From: Holophagales bacterium
GTDB lineage: Bacteria > Acidobacteriota > Thermoanaerobaculia > Multivoradales > JAGPDF01
Direction of reading: 5' to 3'
Assembly: GCA_016699405.1 (NCBI GenBank)
Contig: CP064972.1
Location: 1,302,001 to 1,366,000 of the forward strand
Length of the DNA: 64,000 nucleotides
Of this stretch, positions 25,736 through 34,795 are shown piece by piece. Under the pieces are notes generated by a model. It was not told the origin of the DNA. It ran no database searches and saw nothing but the letters and a program-made list of their open reading frames with translations. How positions within the stretch are numbered: position 1 is the first letter of the stretch; every line of letters begins with the position of its first letter. Both the position numbers and the translations under genes were made by a program.

Positions 25736-26929
25736 TCAGCGCCGTGCCGCGAGCTGGCGCATCGCCTCGCCGAGCCGCCGGACCCCCTCGACGATCCGCT
25801 CGACCGGCATGTTCGAGAAATTGAGCCGGGCGGTGTTCTCGCGCGAGCCGTTGGGGAAGAAGCCGCCGCCCGGGACGAAGGCGACGCCGCGCTCGAGGCA
25901 GAGCGGCAGAAGGGCGCGGGCGTCGAGGCCGGCGGGCAGCTCGAGCCAGATGAAGAGCCCGCCGCTCGGCCGGGTGAAGCGGACGCCCGCCGGCAGCTCG
26001 CGCTCGAGCGCGGCGATCATCGCGTCGCGCCGCTCGCGGTAGAGCGCCCGCGTCCGGCGGATGTTGGCGTCGAGCGTGCCGCCGGCAAGATAGGCGTCGA
26101 GCAGCAGTTGGGTGAACGTCGAGGTGTGGAGGTCCGAGCTCCCCTTGAGGATGGTGAGCTTGCCGTAGAGCGGTCCGTGGACGGCGATCCAGCCGACCCG
26201 CAGCCCCGGGGCGACGGTCTTCGAGAAGGTCCCGAGGCAGATCACCTGCCCCTGGCGATCGAGGCTGGCGAGGGAGGGGAGCGGTTCGCCGTCGTAGCAG
26301 ATCTCGCCGTACGGGTTGTCCTCGATCACCGTCACCGCGTGCCGGGCGACGACCTCCATGAAGCGGCGGCGCCGTTCGAGCGTCCAGGTGCGCCCCGACG
26401 GATTCTGCGAATTGGGAATCACATAGACGAGCTTGGCGCGCGGCGCGGCGGCGAGTGCCGCTTCGAGCGCCTCGGGGTCCATCCCGTCGTCGTCGGTCGC
26501 CACTTCGACCCACCGTGGGTGGAAGACGTCGAACGCCTGGATCGCCGCAAGGTAGGTGGGACTCTCGCAGAGCACCACGTCGCCTTCGTCGAGAAACAGC
26601 TTGGCGGCGAGGTCGAGCGCCTGCTGCGAGCCGGTGGTGACGAGGATCTCGGCGGCGGAGAAGGCGGTACCGTAGATCGCGTTCATCCGCGCGGCGATCT
26701 TCTCGCGCAGCGGCAGATGCCCCTCGCTCGTGGCGTACTGCAGGGCGATCTCGCCGCTCTCGTCGAAGATCCGCGCGGCAGCGGCGGCGAGCTCGCGGAC
26801 GGGGAAGATCTCCGGTGCGGGCAGCCCGCCGGCGAGCGAGATCATGTCGGGGCGCTGGGTGACCTTGAGCATCTCGCGGATGTCGGAGGCCCGCAGCCAT
26901 TCCATGCGTCGTGCCAGATTCGCGTGCAT
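25736..26929 (-). CDS. PLP-dependent aminotransferase, class I/II (2-aminoadipate/LysN-like)
   Basis: 397 aa from the ATG at 26929, preceded by AAGGAG; the frame is open to 27025 but that would overlap the neighbour. The fold-type I hallmarks are LAGGLPAPEIFP (N-terminal substrate lid), TTGSQQALDLAAK (cofactor phosphate), NSQNPSGRTW (Asn/Pro), EDNPYGEICYDG (Asp that pairs with PLP N1), GTFSKTVAPGLRVGW (Schiff-base Lys) and the C-terminal ARLNFSN Arg. Such enzymes transaminate branched, aromatic or aminoadipate-type amino acids. It is clearly related to the aminotransferase half of the next gene (27000-28592), with the DNA-binding domain missing. Confidence 0.93.
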   Translation of the reverse strand: MHANLARRMEWLRASDIREMLKVTQRPDMISLAGGLPAPEIFPVRELAAAAARIFDESGEIALQYATSEGHLPLREKIAARMNAIYGTAFSAAEILVTTGSQQALDLAAKLFLDEGDVVLCESPTYLAAIQAFDVFHPRWVEVATDDDGMDPEALEAALAAAPRAKLVYVIPNSQNPSGRTWTLERRRRFMEVVARHAVTVIEDNPYGEICYDGEPLPSLASLDRQGQVICLGTFSKTVAPGLRVGWIAVHGPLYGKLTILKGSSDLHTSTFTQLLLDAYLAGGTLDANIRRTRALYRERRDAMIAALERELPAGVRFTRPSGGLFIWLELPAGLDARALLPLCLERGVAFVPGGGFFPNGSRENTARLNFSNMPVERIVEGVRRLGEAMRQLAARR

Positions 26930-26999
26930 CGCTGCTCCTTGCTCGCGCGCCGCCCGGGGCGCCGCGCGTCGGTCGTCGGACTGCGGGAACACGGGCGCC

Positions 27000-28592
27000 T
27001 CAGACGATGGGTCGCGTTCCGGCACCCGCTCCGTCCCGCGGATTCCGGGCGGTGGAGAGGGCGAGCGCCGAGGCGACCGCTCGCAAGAGGCGCTTGCCGC
27101 CCTCGCGGAGCTCCGCGGGAGCGAGCGCGGTGAAATTCAGCCGGAGGTGCTCGACGGTCGTCGCCTGGGCGCCGCAGGCCGAGCCCGGCAGGTAGCAGAC
27201 CCCCTGGCGCGCCGCTTCGGCGGACAGATGCGAGGCGGCGAGCGCCGAAGGCAGATCGCACCAGACGTAGAAGCCGCCACGTGGCCGCGCCCAGCTCAGG
27301 CCGAGGGCCGCTCCGGGCGCGAGTGCCTCGAGCATCGTGTCGCGCCGGCGGGCGTACTGCGGGCGGACGCGCGCGAGGTGGCGGTCGAGCCGCCCCTCGC
27401 GCAGGAAGCGATCGACGATCCACTGGCCGGGGGTGCTCGAATGGAGGTCGGCCGACTGCTTGGCGAGTGCCAGGCGACGGATCACCTCCTCGGGTGCGGC
27501 GATCCAGCCGACGCGCAGGCCGGGGAAGAGCACCTTCGAGGTCGACGAGACGAAGATCGTCCCCCCACGGCGGCCGAGCGGATCGAGCGCGGCAAGCGGT
27601 GCCGGCGGCTCGGCGTCGTAGGCCAGGTCGCGGTAGGGATCGTCCTCGACCACGGCGACCTGATACCGGCGGGCCAGCTCGAGCAGTGCCAGCCGTCGCG
27701 AGGTCGAAAGCACCGCGCCGGACGGATTCTGGAAGGTCGGCAGCGTGTAGATCAGCTTCGGCCGGTGTCGCGCCAGCAGCGCCTCGAGCAGGTCGATGCG
27801 CATTCCGTCGCCGTCGACCGGGACGCTCACCAGATGCGCCTCGGCGCGGCGGAAGACCTCGAGAGCGCCGAGGTAGGTCGGCTGCTCGACGATCACGACG
27901 TCACCCGGATCGAGAAAGACGCGAGCGATGAGGTCGAGCCCCTGTTGCGAGCCGGAGGTCACCAGGATCTCGGCCGGTGTCACCTGAATTCCCCAGGAGG
28001 CGCAACGAGCGGCGAGCGATTCGCGCAGCGGGGCGATCCCCTCGGTCGGGCTGTGCAGCAGCGTTTCGGTGCCGCGTTCGACGAGCAGACGCTCCTGGAC
28101 CTCGCGCAGCTCGGCGAGCGGCATCAGCTCGGCGGGAGGCAGGCCGACGGCGAGCGAGATCACGTCGCGCCGTTCGGCGAGCTCGAGCAGGTCGCGGAGC
28201 ACGGGGTCTTCGCGCGAGGCGACACCGCGCCGGACGAGCTCGCGCCAGGCGAGTGCCGGCTCGCGCCGCGACTCGGCCGCTGCGGCGAGAGTCGGCCGGG
28301 CGAGGACCGCGGTGCCGCGGCCGACGTGCGCGCCGACCAGTCCGTCGGCCTTCAGGGCGCCGTAGGCGGCGAGGACGGTGCTGCGATTCACCCCGAGCCG
28401 CTCGGCGAGCCGGCGCTCCGGCGGCAGGAGCGTGCCCGGAGGCAGGGCTCCGGAGAGGATCTGCTCGCGATATCGGCGTCGGATCTGTTGGTAGACCGGC
28501 ACCTCGCTCGCGCGGTCGATGGCCAGGGTCGTCCCGGCGTCGCCCGGCAGGGCATCCTCCAATGAGAGATCCAATGCGGGGTGTTTGGTCAT
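27000..28592 (-). CDS. MocR-type regulator: GntR winged helix fused to PLP aminotransferase domain
   Basis: 530 aa. An N-terminal GntR winged helix (VPVYQQIRRRYREQILSG...PPERRLAERLGVNRSTVLAAYGALKADGL, about 25-95) is followed by a full fold-type I aminotransferase domain (TSGSQQGLDLIAR, FQNPSGAV, EDDPYRDLAYD, SSTSKVLFPGLRVGW with the PLP Lys). MocR proteins sense PLP or amino acids and control genes nearby, often themselves. The likely start is the ATG at 28592; no Shine-Dalgarno precedes it, but TAGAAT ends 10 nt upstream, so the message may be leaderless. An earlier ATG 14 codons up (28634) is the alternative. It may regulate the adjacent aminotransferase gene. Confidence 0.9.
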   Translation of the reverse strand: MTKHPALDLSLEDALPGDAGTTLAIDRASEVPVYQQIRRRYREQILSGALPPGTLLPPERRLAERLGVNRSTVLAAYGALKADGLVGAHVGRGTAVLARPTLAAAAESRREPALAWRELVRRGVASREDPVLRDLLELAERRDVISLAVGLPPAELMPLAELREVQERLLVERGTETLLHSPTEGIAPLRESLAARCASWGIQVTPAEILVTSGSQQGLDLIARVFLDPGDVVIVEQPTYLGALEVFRRAEAHLVSVPVDGDGMRIDLLEALLARHRPKLIYTLPTFQNPSGAVLSTSRRLALLELARRYQVAVVEDDPYRDLAYDAEPPAPLAALDPLGRRGGTIFVSSTSKVLFPGLRVGWIAAPEEVIRRLALAKQSADLHSSTPGQWIVDRFLREGRLDRHLARVRPQYARRRDTMLEALAPGAALGLSWARPRGGFYVWCDLPSALAASHLSAEAARQGVCYLPGSACGAQATTVEHLRLNFTALAPAELREGGKRLLRAVASALALSTARNPRDGAGAGTRPIV

Positions 28593-28602
28593 TCCGAGGT
28601 CG

Positions 28603-28630
28603 ATTCTAGCGAGATTGGCCGAGATGAAAA
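28603..28630 (-). promoter_or_regulatory. Candidate promoter giving a near-leaderless mRNA
   Basis: On the minus strand TTTTCA (28630-28625) and TAGAAT (28608-28603) are separated by 16 nt and match the -35 and -10 consensus at 4/6 and 5/6. The -10 ends 10 nt before the ATG of the MocR-type gene, leaving almost no leader. TCCAATG occurs at 28558, 28570 and 28634 around it and might be regulator sites, but spacing is irregular. Confidence 0.4.
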
Positions 28631-28753
28631 CCATCCAATGACCATTCGATTGCCCAGCCAAAGCGCTCGGGGTGGAGCGTGGGGGGCCTCGACGCAGCGC
28701 GCCCTCGCGGACCGCGCGAAGCGTTGCCGGCGCGGAGGTTAGACTCCGTCGTC

Positions 28754-31700
28754 GTGAGTCGACCGGCGCCGTGGCGGGCGCTTTCCGAGCGTCTGCGGGC
28801 GAGCGCTCCCTACCGTGAGCTGCGCGAGCGGCTGGGTGAGGTGTCCCGACTACCGCTCCCGGCGGCCGCCTGGGTGCTCGACCTGCTCGCCGAGGACCTT
28901 GCGGCACCGCTCCTGGTGCTCGTCCCGCACGAGACCGACGCGCTGGCGATGGCCGAGGCGGCGCGACTCGTCGGCGGCGAGGAGTCGGCGCTCTACTTCC
29001 CCTCGCCCTCTCTCTCTCCCTACCACGAGGGGGAGCTCTCGCTCGCCGTGCGGGCGCAGGAGGCGGTCGCTCTGGCGCGGCTCGCCGACGGCGAAGCGCG
29101 TCTGTTGCTCGCCACCCCCCGCTCGCTCTTCCGCCGGCTCCCGTCGCGGGCGGCGTTCCTCGCGGCGGCACGCGACGTGGCGCGCGGCGCCATCGTCGAG
29201 GTCGACGAGCTCGTGGCGCACCTGCTCGATCACGGCTATCGCCGCCTCGATCTGGTGGCCGAAGTCGGCGAGGTCGCCGTGCGTGGCGGGGTCGTCGACG
29301 TCTTTCCGCCGGGCGAGGCCGGTCCGATCCGGCTCGACCTCTTCGGCGACGAAGTGGAGTCGGTGCGCCGCTTCGACCCAGTCACCCAACGCTCCGCCGA
29401 GGAGCTGGGTGGGGCGCGCCTCCTGCCTCTGGCGCTCTTCCCGGAAGGGGCCGCCGAGGCGACACGCCTTGCCGAGGTGCTCGGCGCGTTGCTTGCCGAG
29501 GCGCCCGGACGGGAGACCGCCGAGCACCTGGCGGCGCTGCGCGAACGGGGGCGCTTCCCTGGTTGGGAGAGCTGTCTGTCGCTGCTCGCCGAAAGCACCG
29601 TCGGGCTCGCCGAGTGGCTGCCGCCGGGGGGGATGCTGGTCGCGGTCGATGCTCCGACGCTCGGCGCCGAGGCCCGGCATCACGCGGCGCGGCTCGACTC
29701 CGAGCACGCAGCGCGGCGCGAGCACCAGCGGTTCGCACCCTCTCCGGAGTTGCTCGAGCGTCCGGCTGCCGACGTCCTGGCGGAGATCGACGGCTGCGTC
29801 GTGCGCATCGGCTCGCTGCTCGGCGAGCCCGGCGCGGCGATCGATTTTCCAGGGAGCGACCACCGACCTCTTCCACGGGCAGCTGCCACGCTTCCCGCGC
29901 GAGGTGGAGACGGCGCGTTCGCGCGGCGAGCGTCTGCTGCTGGTGGCCGGCAGCGAGCGCTTCGCCGCCCTGACCGACCTTCTCGCCGGGCGCGATCTCG
30001 AGGTCGGCCCGCGCGGGGTCGAGCTCGTCGACGGCGAGCTGGCGCGCGGTTTCCGCCTGCCGGCAGCTGGCGTCGTCGTCTTCGGCGAGACGCAACTGCT
30101 CGCTCGCGCGACCGCGCCGTCGCGACGCCCTCGTGGCCGCTTCGGCCCGTTCCTCTCCGGATTGCGCGACCTGAAGATCGGCGACTACGTCGTCCACGGC
30201 GACCACGGCATCGGCCAGTTCGTCTCGCTGCGCACGATGGAGGGCGGCGGCGGCGAAGCGGTCGCTCTGCCGGCGACGCTGCGCAGCGGCGCCAAGTCGG
30301 GGGTCGGCGAGACCGAAGTGATGGAGATCGCCTACGCCGGCGGCAAGCGGCTGCTCGTGCCGCTCTCGCGGCTCGACCTGGTGCAGAAGTACAGCGGCAT
30401 CGAGGGTCTCTCGCCGCGCCTCGACCAGCTCGGCGGCACCTCGTGGAACAAGACCAAGGCGCGGGTCAAGAAGAGCCTGCGCGACATGGCCGACGAGCTG
30501 CTCAAGCTCTACGCCGAGCGACAGCTCGCCCAGGCCCCGGCGCTCGCCGGCGGCAGCGACTTCGAGCGCCAGTTCGCCGCCGCCTTCCCCTACGACGAGA
30601 CGCCGGACCAGCTCGAGGCGATCGAGACCATCCTCGCCGACCTCGGTGGCGAGCGTCCGATGGACCGGCTGCTCTGCGGCGACGTGGGGTTCGGCAAGAC
30701 GGAAGTGGCGATGCGGGCGGCGTTCCGCGCCGTCGACGCCGGACGGCAGGTGGCCGTGCTGGCACCGACCACGATCCTCGCCGACCAGCATCTCGAGCGG
30801 TTCCGCGAACGCTTCGAGGGCTTCCCGGTGGCGATCGAGATGATCTCGCGCTTCCGCTCGCCCGCCGAGGTGCGCGAAGTCCGCGCCCGGCTCGCCGCCG
30901 GCAAGGTCGACATCCTCATCGGCACCCACCGACTGTTGTCGCGCGACATCGAGATCCCCCGGCTGGCGCTGGTGATCGTCGACGAGGAGCAGCGCTTCGG
31001 CGTGGCGCAGAAGGAGCGGCTCAAGCTGCTCAAGAAGAACGTCCACGTGCTGGCGATGACCGCGACGCCGCTGCCGCGCACCCTGCAGCTTTCGCTCGCC
31101 GGCGTGCGCGACCTTTCGGTCATCGAGACGCCGCCGAAAGACCGCATGTCGGTCGAGACGGCGGTCCTGCCGTTCTCCGACGAGGTGGTGCGCGAGGCGA
31201 TCGAGTTCGAGCGCGAGCGCGGCGGCCAGGTCTTCTACGTCTACAACCGGGTCGAGTCGATCGACGCGATGGCCGCCAAGCTGCGCGAGCTCATCCCCGA
31301 CCTGCGGGTCACCGTCGGGCACGGCCAGTTGCCGGAGGACGAGCTCTACCGGCGGATGCACGCCTTCACGCGCGGCGAGCACGACCTGTTGCTCGCCACG
31401 ACGATCATCGAGAACGGCATCGACATCCCCAGCGTCAACACCATGCTGGTGCACCGGGCCGACCGCTTCGGCCTCGCCCAGCTCTACCAGCTGCGCGGTC
31501 GCGTCGGCCGCTCGAGCCAGCTCGCCTACTGCTATCTGCTGGTCGAGTCCGAGCGCGTGCTCTCGGTCGACGCGCGCAAGCGGCTCGAAGCGCTGCGCGA
31601 GTTCACCGAGCTCGGCGCCGGCTTCCGCATCGCCGCGCGCGACCTCGAGATCCGCGGTGCCGGCAACCTGCTGGGGGCCGAGCAGAGCGGCCACATCGCC

Positions 31701-32195
31701 GAGCTGGGGATCGAGACCTACCTCAAGATGCTCGAGGACACCGTTCGCGAGCTCAAGGGCGAGGCGGTCGAGGAGGCCCCCTCGGTGGCGCTCGACCTGC
31801 CGGTGCCGATGGCCATCCCGCGCGACTACATCGGCGACGCCAACCTGCGCATGGAGATCTACCGCAAGCTCGCCGCCGCCGAAGCGCCCGAAGACGAGGT
31901 GCTCGAGGAGCTCGCCGATCGCTTCGGGGCGCCGCCGCCGGAGGTGCGGGCCCTGCTCGCCGTGGCCGGCCTCAAGCGTCTCGCCGAGCGGCTGCACGTG
32001 CAGACGATCTCGGCCGCCGAGGGCAGGCTCACCTTCCGCATGCGGCGCGACGCCAAGATCGACGTCGAGCGTCTCGTGCGGCTCGTCGCCGAGCGGCCCG
32101 GGGCGAGCTTCAGTCCGACCGGCGTGCTGAGCGTCGAGTCGCGGGGAGAGGCGCTGGTGCCACTCGCCCGCGCGACCCTGGAGGCGCTCGCATGA
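28754..32195 (+). CDS. mfd: Transcription-repair coupling factor Mfd, with an apparent frameshift
   Basis: About 1147 aa in two frames. The first frame (GTG at 28754, GGAGG 15 nt upstream) gives the UvrB-like N-terminal part up to AAIDF. The second resumes with FQGATTDLFHGQLPRF and carries the RNA-polymerase interaction domain (GDYVVHGDHGIGQF), the translocase motor (Walker A CGDVGFGKTE, Walker B VDEEQRFG, TGH-like IGTHRLLS, QLRGRVGR) and the C-terminal domain that masks UvrA binding. Mfd displaces stalled RNA polymerase and recruits UvrABC. Deleting one T from the TTTT at 29845-29848 restores a continuous protein, so this is a single-base insertion. It may be a sequencing error or a real lesion. 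The stop overlaps the next start (ATGA). Confidence 0.92.
29845..29848 (+). other. Frameshift point in mfd (T4 run)
   Basis: Reading GAT TTT CCA keeps the first frame, whereas GAT TTC CAG continues with the conserved Mfd sequence IDFQG...FHGQLPRF. One extra T in this run explains the break. No slippery heptamer or downstream structure was noticed that would argue for programmed shifting. Confidence 0.8.
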
Positions 32196-33079
32196 GGCCG
32201 AACGTCGTCGTTCCACGCCGGCGGTTCCGCTGGCACGCTGCACCGCTCGCGGTGCTGCTGCTCTCAGGAAGCGTCGGCGGTTGCGGCCCGGCCCCCGACC
32301 TTCCCGGCCCCGACATCGTCGCCCGGCTGGGTGACGAGCAGCTCCCCCTGCCGCGCTTCGAGGCCTATCTGAAGCGCAATGCGGGATCGGAGGCCGAGGC
32401 GCTGCCGAGCGCCGCGCTCTCGGGGCTTTTCGACCAGTTCGTGCGCGAGGAGCTGCTGTTGCGCCTGGCGCGCGACCGGGGCGTCGCCCGCGAGGGTGAC
32501 GATCGGCGCCGGGCGCTCGACGCGCTGCTCGCCGCGGGCGGCGCGCTCGCTCCGGGGCGAGCCGAGGTCGAGTCCTACTATCGAGCCCACCTCGACGAGT
32601 TCCGTCTGCCGGAGCGAGTGCGCCTGCGGCAACTGCTCGCCAACGACCGCCGCGTCGCCGAGCGAGCGCGCCGCGAGCTCGTCGCCGGCGCGGACTTCGA
32701 GACCGTGATCGCGCGCGCCGCGGCCGCGGGCGGCGGCCTGCAGGGTGGCCCGCAGGGGGACCTCGCGCGGGACGAGCTGCCGCAGGCGTTCGCCGAGCTG
32801 ATCTTCCGACTGGCGCCGGGCGAGACCAGCGCGGTGGTCGAGGCCGAGTACGGCTTCCACGTCTTCCGAGTCGAGGAGCGTCTGCCGGCGCGGACCGCGA
32901 CCCTCGACGAGGCCGCTCCGGCGATCGAGCGCGATCTGGCCGGGAAGGCGGCCGACCGGCGGCTCGCCGCCCTCGAGGAGGAGGCGCGGCGGGCCTACCC
33001 GCCGACGGTGTACGATCGCAACCTGCCGTTCGAGTATCGCGGCACACTCCCCGTCTCGAGGCCCTATGAGAAGCGCTAG
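32192..33079 (+). CDS. Lipoprotein-type parvulin/SurA-like peptidyl-prolyl isomerase
   Basis: 295 aa. The N-terminus has a basic region, a hydrophobic core and LLLSGSVGGCGP, a plausible lipobox with Cys31. A SurA-N-like helical part (about 45-125) is followed by a parvulin (rotamase) domain with RVRLRQLLAND, GGLQGGPQGDLARDELPQAFAELIF and GETSAVVEAEYGFHVFRVEE. It probably assists folding of outer-membrane or secreted proteins at the inner-membrane outer face. Its ATG overlaps the mfd stop by 4 nt and its 3' end overlaps the next foldase gene by 14 nt, so the three are co-transcribed. It happens to be in the same frame as the 5' part of mfd. Confidence 0.88.
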   Translation: MRPNVVVPRRRFRWHAAPLAVLLLSGSVGGCGPAPDLPGPDIVARLGDEQLPLPRFEAYLKRNAGSEAEALPSAALSGLFDQFVREELLLRLARDRGVAREGDDRRRALDALLAAGGALAPGRAEVESYYRAHLDEFRLPERVRLRQLLANDRRVAERARRELVAGADFETVIARAAAAGGGLQGGPQGDLARDELPQAFAELIFRLAPGETSAVVEAEYGFHVFRVEERLPARTATLDEAAPAIERDLAGKAADRRLAALEEEARRAYPPTVYDRNLPFEYRGTLPVSRPYEKR

Positions 33080-34193
33080 CGCATCCCTGCTCTCCCTCGT
33101 CGCCCTGCTCACGCTCGCTCCCCCGGCTCGTTCGGAGGACCTCAACCGGATCGTGCTGCGGGTCAACGAGCAGATCGCCACGCTGCGGGAGTACGAGGAG
33201 CGGCGCGAGGAGCGCCTGCAGATGATCGGCAGCGCCCCGGACCTCAACGAGGACGAGCGCCGGCGGATGACCGCCGAGGTCGGCAAGGCGACGATGAAGG
33301 AGATCTTCGACGAGCTGCTCGTCCTCTCGCGGGCGCAGCAGATCCGGGTCATCGTCACCCGCGAGCAGGTCGACCGGGCGGTCGAGAGCTCGCGCAAGCG
33401 CTTCGGCATCCCGACCCAGGAGGAGTTCGAGGCGGCGCTCGTCCAGTCCGGCATGACCCTCGACATGTACCGCAAGCGCCTCGAGAAGCAGCTTCAGACC
33501 CAGGAGGTCCTGGGGCGAGAGGTCCAGCCCCGGGTCAAGGTCGACGACGAGGTCGTCCTGCGCTACTACCGCGAGCACCCCACCGAGTTCGTGGTGCCCG
33601 AGAAGATCCAGGTGCGCGAGTTCGTCGTCACCGAAACCGGGCGGGCCGACCCGGCGTCCCGCGCGGCGCTGGCCGCCGAGTTGCGGGCGCGCGTGGCCGG
33701 CGGGACGCCGATGGCCGACGTCGTCGCGGCCCACCCGACGGCCGGCGAGGTCTCGGCGCTCGTCGACCTCGGCTGGGTCCAGAAGGGCGAGCTCTCCCCG
33801 GCGCTCGAGCGGGCCGTCTGGGGGCTCGCCGCCGGCGAGGTGAGCGAGCCGGTCGAAGGGCGAGGCGGACTCCACGTCCTCCAGGTCGCGGCGCGCGAGC
33901 CGGAGCATCGCCGGGCCTTCGGCGAGGTCCGCAGCGAGATCGAACAGAAGGAGTCGGACCGCATCTACCTGCGTGAGAGTCGCCGCTACCTCGGCGAGCT
34001 CGCGGCCCGGGCGTTCGTCTTCGAGAGCCTCCCGGCCGATGCGGTCGGCTACCGCACGCTCGAGCCGCCTGCCGAGCGCGACCTGCTCGACCTGCCGGCC
34101 CCGACCGAGGCCCCGGCCGCCCCGCCAGCCCCGGCGACTGCCGCCGAGCCGCCGTCCGCGCCGACCCCGGCGCCGCCCCCCTCGACTCGCTGA
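33066..34193 (+). CDS. SurA-like periplasmic chaperone / parvulin isomerase
   Basis: 375 aa. The signal peptide MRSASASLLSLVALLTLAPPARS leads to the SurA-type opening EDLNRIVLRVNEQIATLREYE. A helical SurA-N chaperone domain (to ~175) is followed by one parvulin domain (KIQVREFVVTE...LVDLGWVQKGELSPALERAVWGL...GGLHVLQVAARE). The C-terminus (~330-375) is a Pro/Ala-rich linker. E. coli SurA has two parvulin domains; only one is seen here. It would escort outer-membrane proteins. It is the last gene of the mfd operon and is followed by a terminator-like hairpin, separating it from the division cluster. Confidence 0.88.
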   Translation: MRSASASLLSLVALLTLAPPARSEDLNRIVLRVNEQIATLREYEERREERLQMIGSAPDLNEDERRRMTAEVGKATMKEIFDELLVLSRAQQIRVIVTREQVDRAVESSRKRFGIPTQEEFEAALVQSGMTLDMYRKRLEKQLQTQEVLGREVQPRVKVDDEVVLRYYREHPTEFVVPEKIQVREFVVTETGRADPASRAALAAELRARVAGGTPMADVVAAHPTAGEVSALVDLGWVQKGELSPALERAVWGLAAGEVSEPVEGRGGLHVLQVAAREPEHRRAFGEVRSEIEQKESDRIYLRESRRYLGELAARAFVFESLPADAVGYRTLEPPAERDLLDLPAPTEAPAAPPAPATAAEPPSAPTPAPPPSTR

Positions 34194-34212
34194 TTTCCGC
34201 CGCAGTTGCGAC

Positions 34213-34251
34213 CCCCGCGCGGTGCGCTTCGCACGGCCCGCGCGGGGTGTT
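34213..34251 (+). terminator. GC-rich hairpin after the foldase operon
   Basis: The arms CCCCGCGCGG (34213-34222) and CCGCGCGGGG (34238-34247) form a 10-bp stem, with an inner GTGCG/CGCAC stem (34222-34234) in the loop. It is followed only by TGTT, so the U-tract is short. It sits between the foldase stop and the mraZ promoter. Confidence 0.6.
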
Positions 34252-34260
34252 GCGTGCCGG

Positions 34261-34284
34261 TGGAAATAAATGGACAAAAGTGGA
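34261..34284 (+). promoter_or_regulatory. Three TGGA boxes with exact 10-bp period: candidate MraZ operator
   Basis: TGGA occurs at 34261, 34271 and 34281, each followed by six A-rich or variable bases. MraZ is known to repress its own cluster by binding direct repeats of TGGGN-type boxes with about 10-bp periodicity upstream of mraZ. These boxes lie directly on the -35 of the promoter described below, as expected for a repressor site. Confidence 0.7.
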
Positions 34285-34299
34285 CGAGGGCACTACACT
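34271..34299 (+). promoter_or_regulatory. Sigma-70-type promoter of the dcw cluster
   Basis: TGGACA (34271-34276) and TACACT (34294-34299) are separated by 17 bp and match the -35 and -10 consensus at 5/6 and 4/6. The start of transcription would fall about 25-30 nt before the mraZ ATG. The -35 is also the second TGGA box. Confidence 0.65.
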
Positions 34300-34334
34300 C
34301 GCTTTCCAAACTCCAGGCGGAGTGGGGCCACTGA

Positions 34335-34775
34335 ATGTTTCGAGGAAGCGCGGTCGCAACGATCGATGAGAAGGGCCGTCTCAAGGTCCCGACCGATTTC
34401 CGTCGTCTGCTCGAGGAGCGCTGGGGCGCCGAGGTCTTCGTGACCTCGGTTCAGGGAGACTCGGCGCTGATCTACCCGATGCCGGTCTGGGAGGAGATCG
34501 AGGGCCGGCTGGCGGGGATGGCGACGACCGACCGGATCAAGGAGCGCTTCCTCGAGCGGGTCAACTACTACGGTCAGCAGATGCGCCTCGACAACCAGGG
34601 GCGGCTGGTCGTGCCCTCGATCCTGCGCCAGAGCGCGGGAGTGGCTGGCGAGGTGGTGGTGAGTGGTCGGTTGGACCACCTGGTGGTCTGGAACCGCGAG
34701 CGGTTCGAGAAGCGCCTCGACGACCGGCCGTTCACCGACGACGACTTCCAGGCGCTCGCTGAGCGCGGCATCTGA
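34335..34775 (+). CDS. mraZ: MraZ transcriptional regulator
   Basis: 146 aa, the usual MraZ length. Two AbrB-like half-domains are visible: FRGSAVATIDEKGRLKVPTDFR and GQQMRLDNQGRLVVPSILRQ, each with the family's D-x-K/Q-G-R core. MraZ forms a ring and binds repeated boxes to repress the mraZ-led operon. The conserved position (first gene, before rsmH) and the TGGA boxes upstream support autoregulation. The 20-bp gap to rsmH implies cotranscription. Confidence 0.97.
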   Translation: MFRGSAVATIDEKGRLKVPTDFRRLLEERWGAEVFVTSVQGDSALIYPMPVWEEIEGRLAGMATTDRIKERFLERVNYYGQQMRLDNQGRLVVPSILRQSAGVAGEVVVSGRLDHLVVWNRERFEKRLDDRPFTDDDFQALAERGI

Positions 34776-34795
34776 CGGCGGCGAGGAGAGGTGCG

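Noticed and set aside
29840..29900. Programmed frameshift in mfd
   Set aside because: No slippery heptamer or stimulatory hairpin was seen, and Mfd is not known to use recoding; a sequencing error or mutation is simpler.
28679..33079. A single Mfd-parvulin fusion protein
   Set aside because: The frame passes through nonsense after 29848, whereas the conserved Mfd motor is in another frame and the foldase has its own start at 32192.
29382..34277. 1631-codon open frame on the minus strand opposite mfd and the foldase genes
   Set aside because: Its codons are the complement of strongly conserved plus-strand genes, the composition is Arg/Leu/Asp-biased, and no family motif appears. It is a by-product of high GC.
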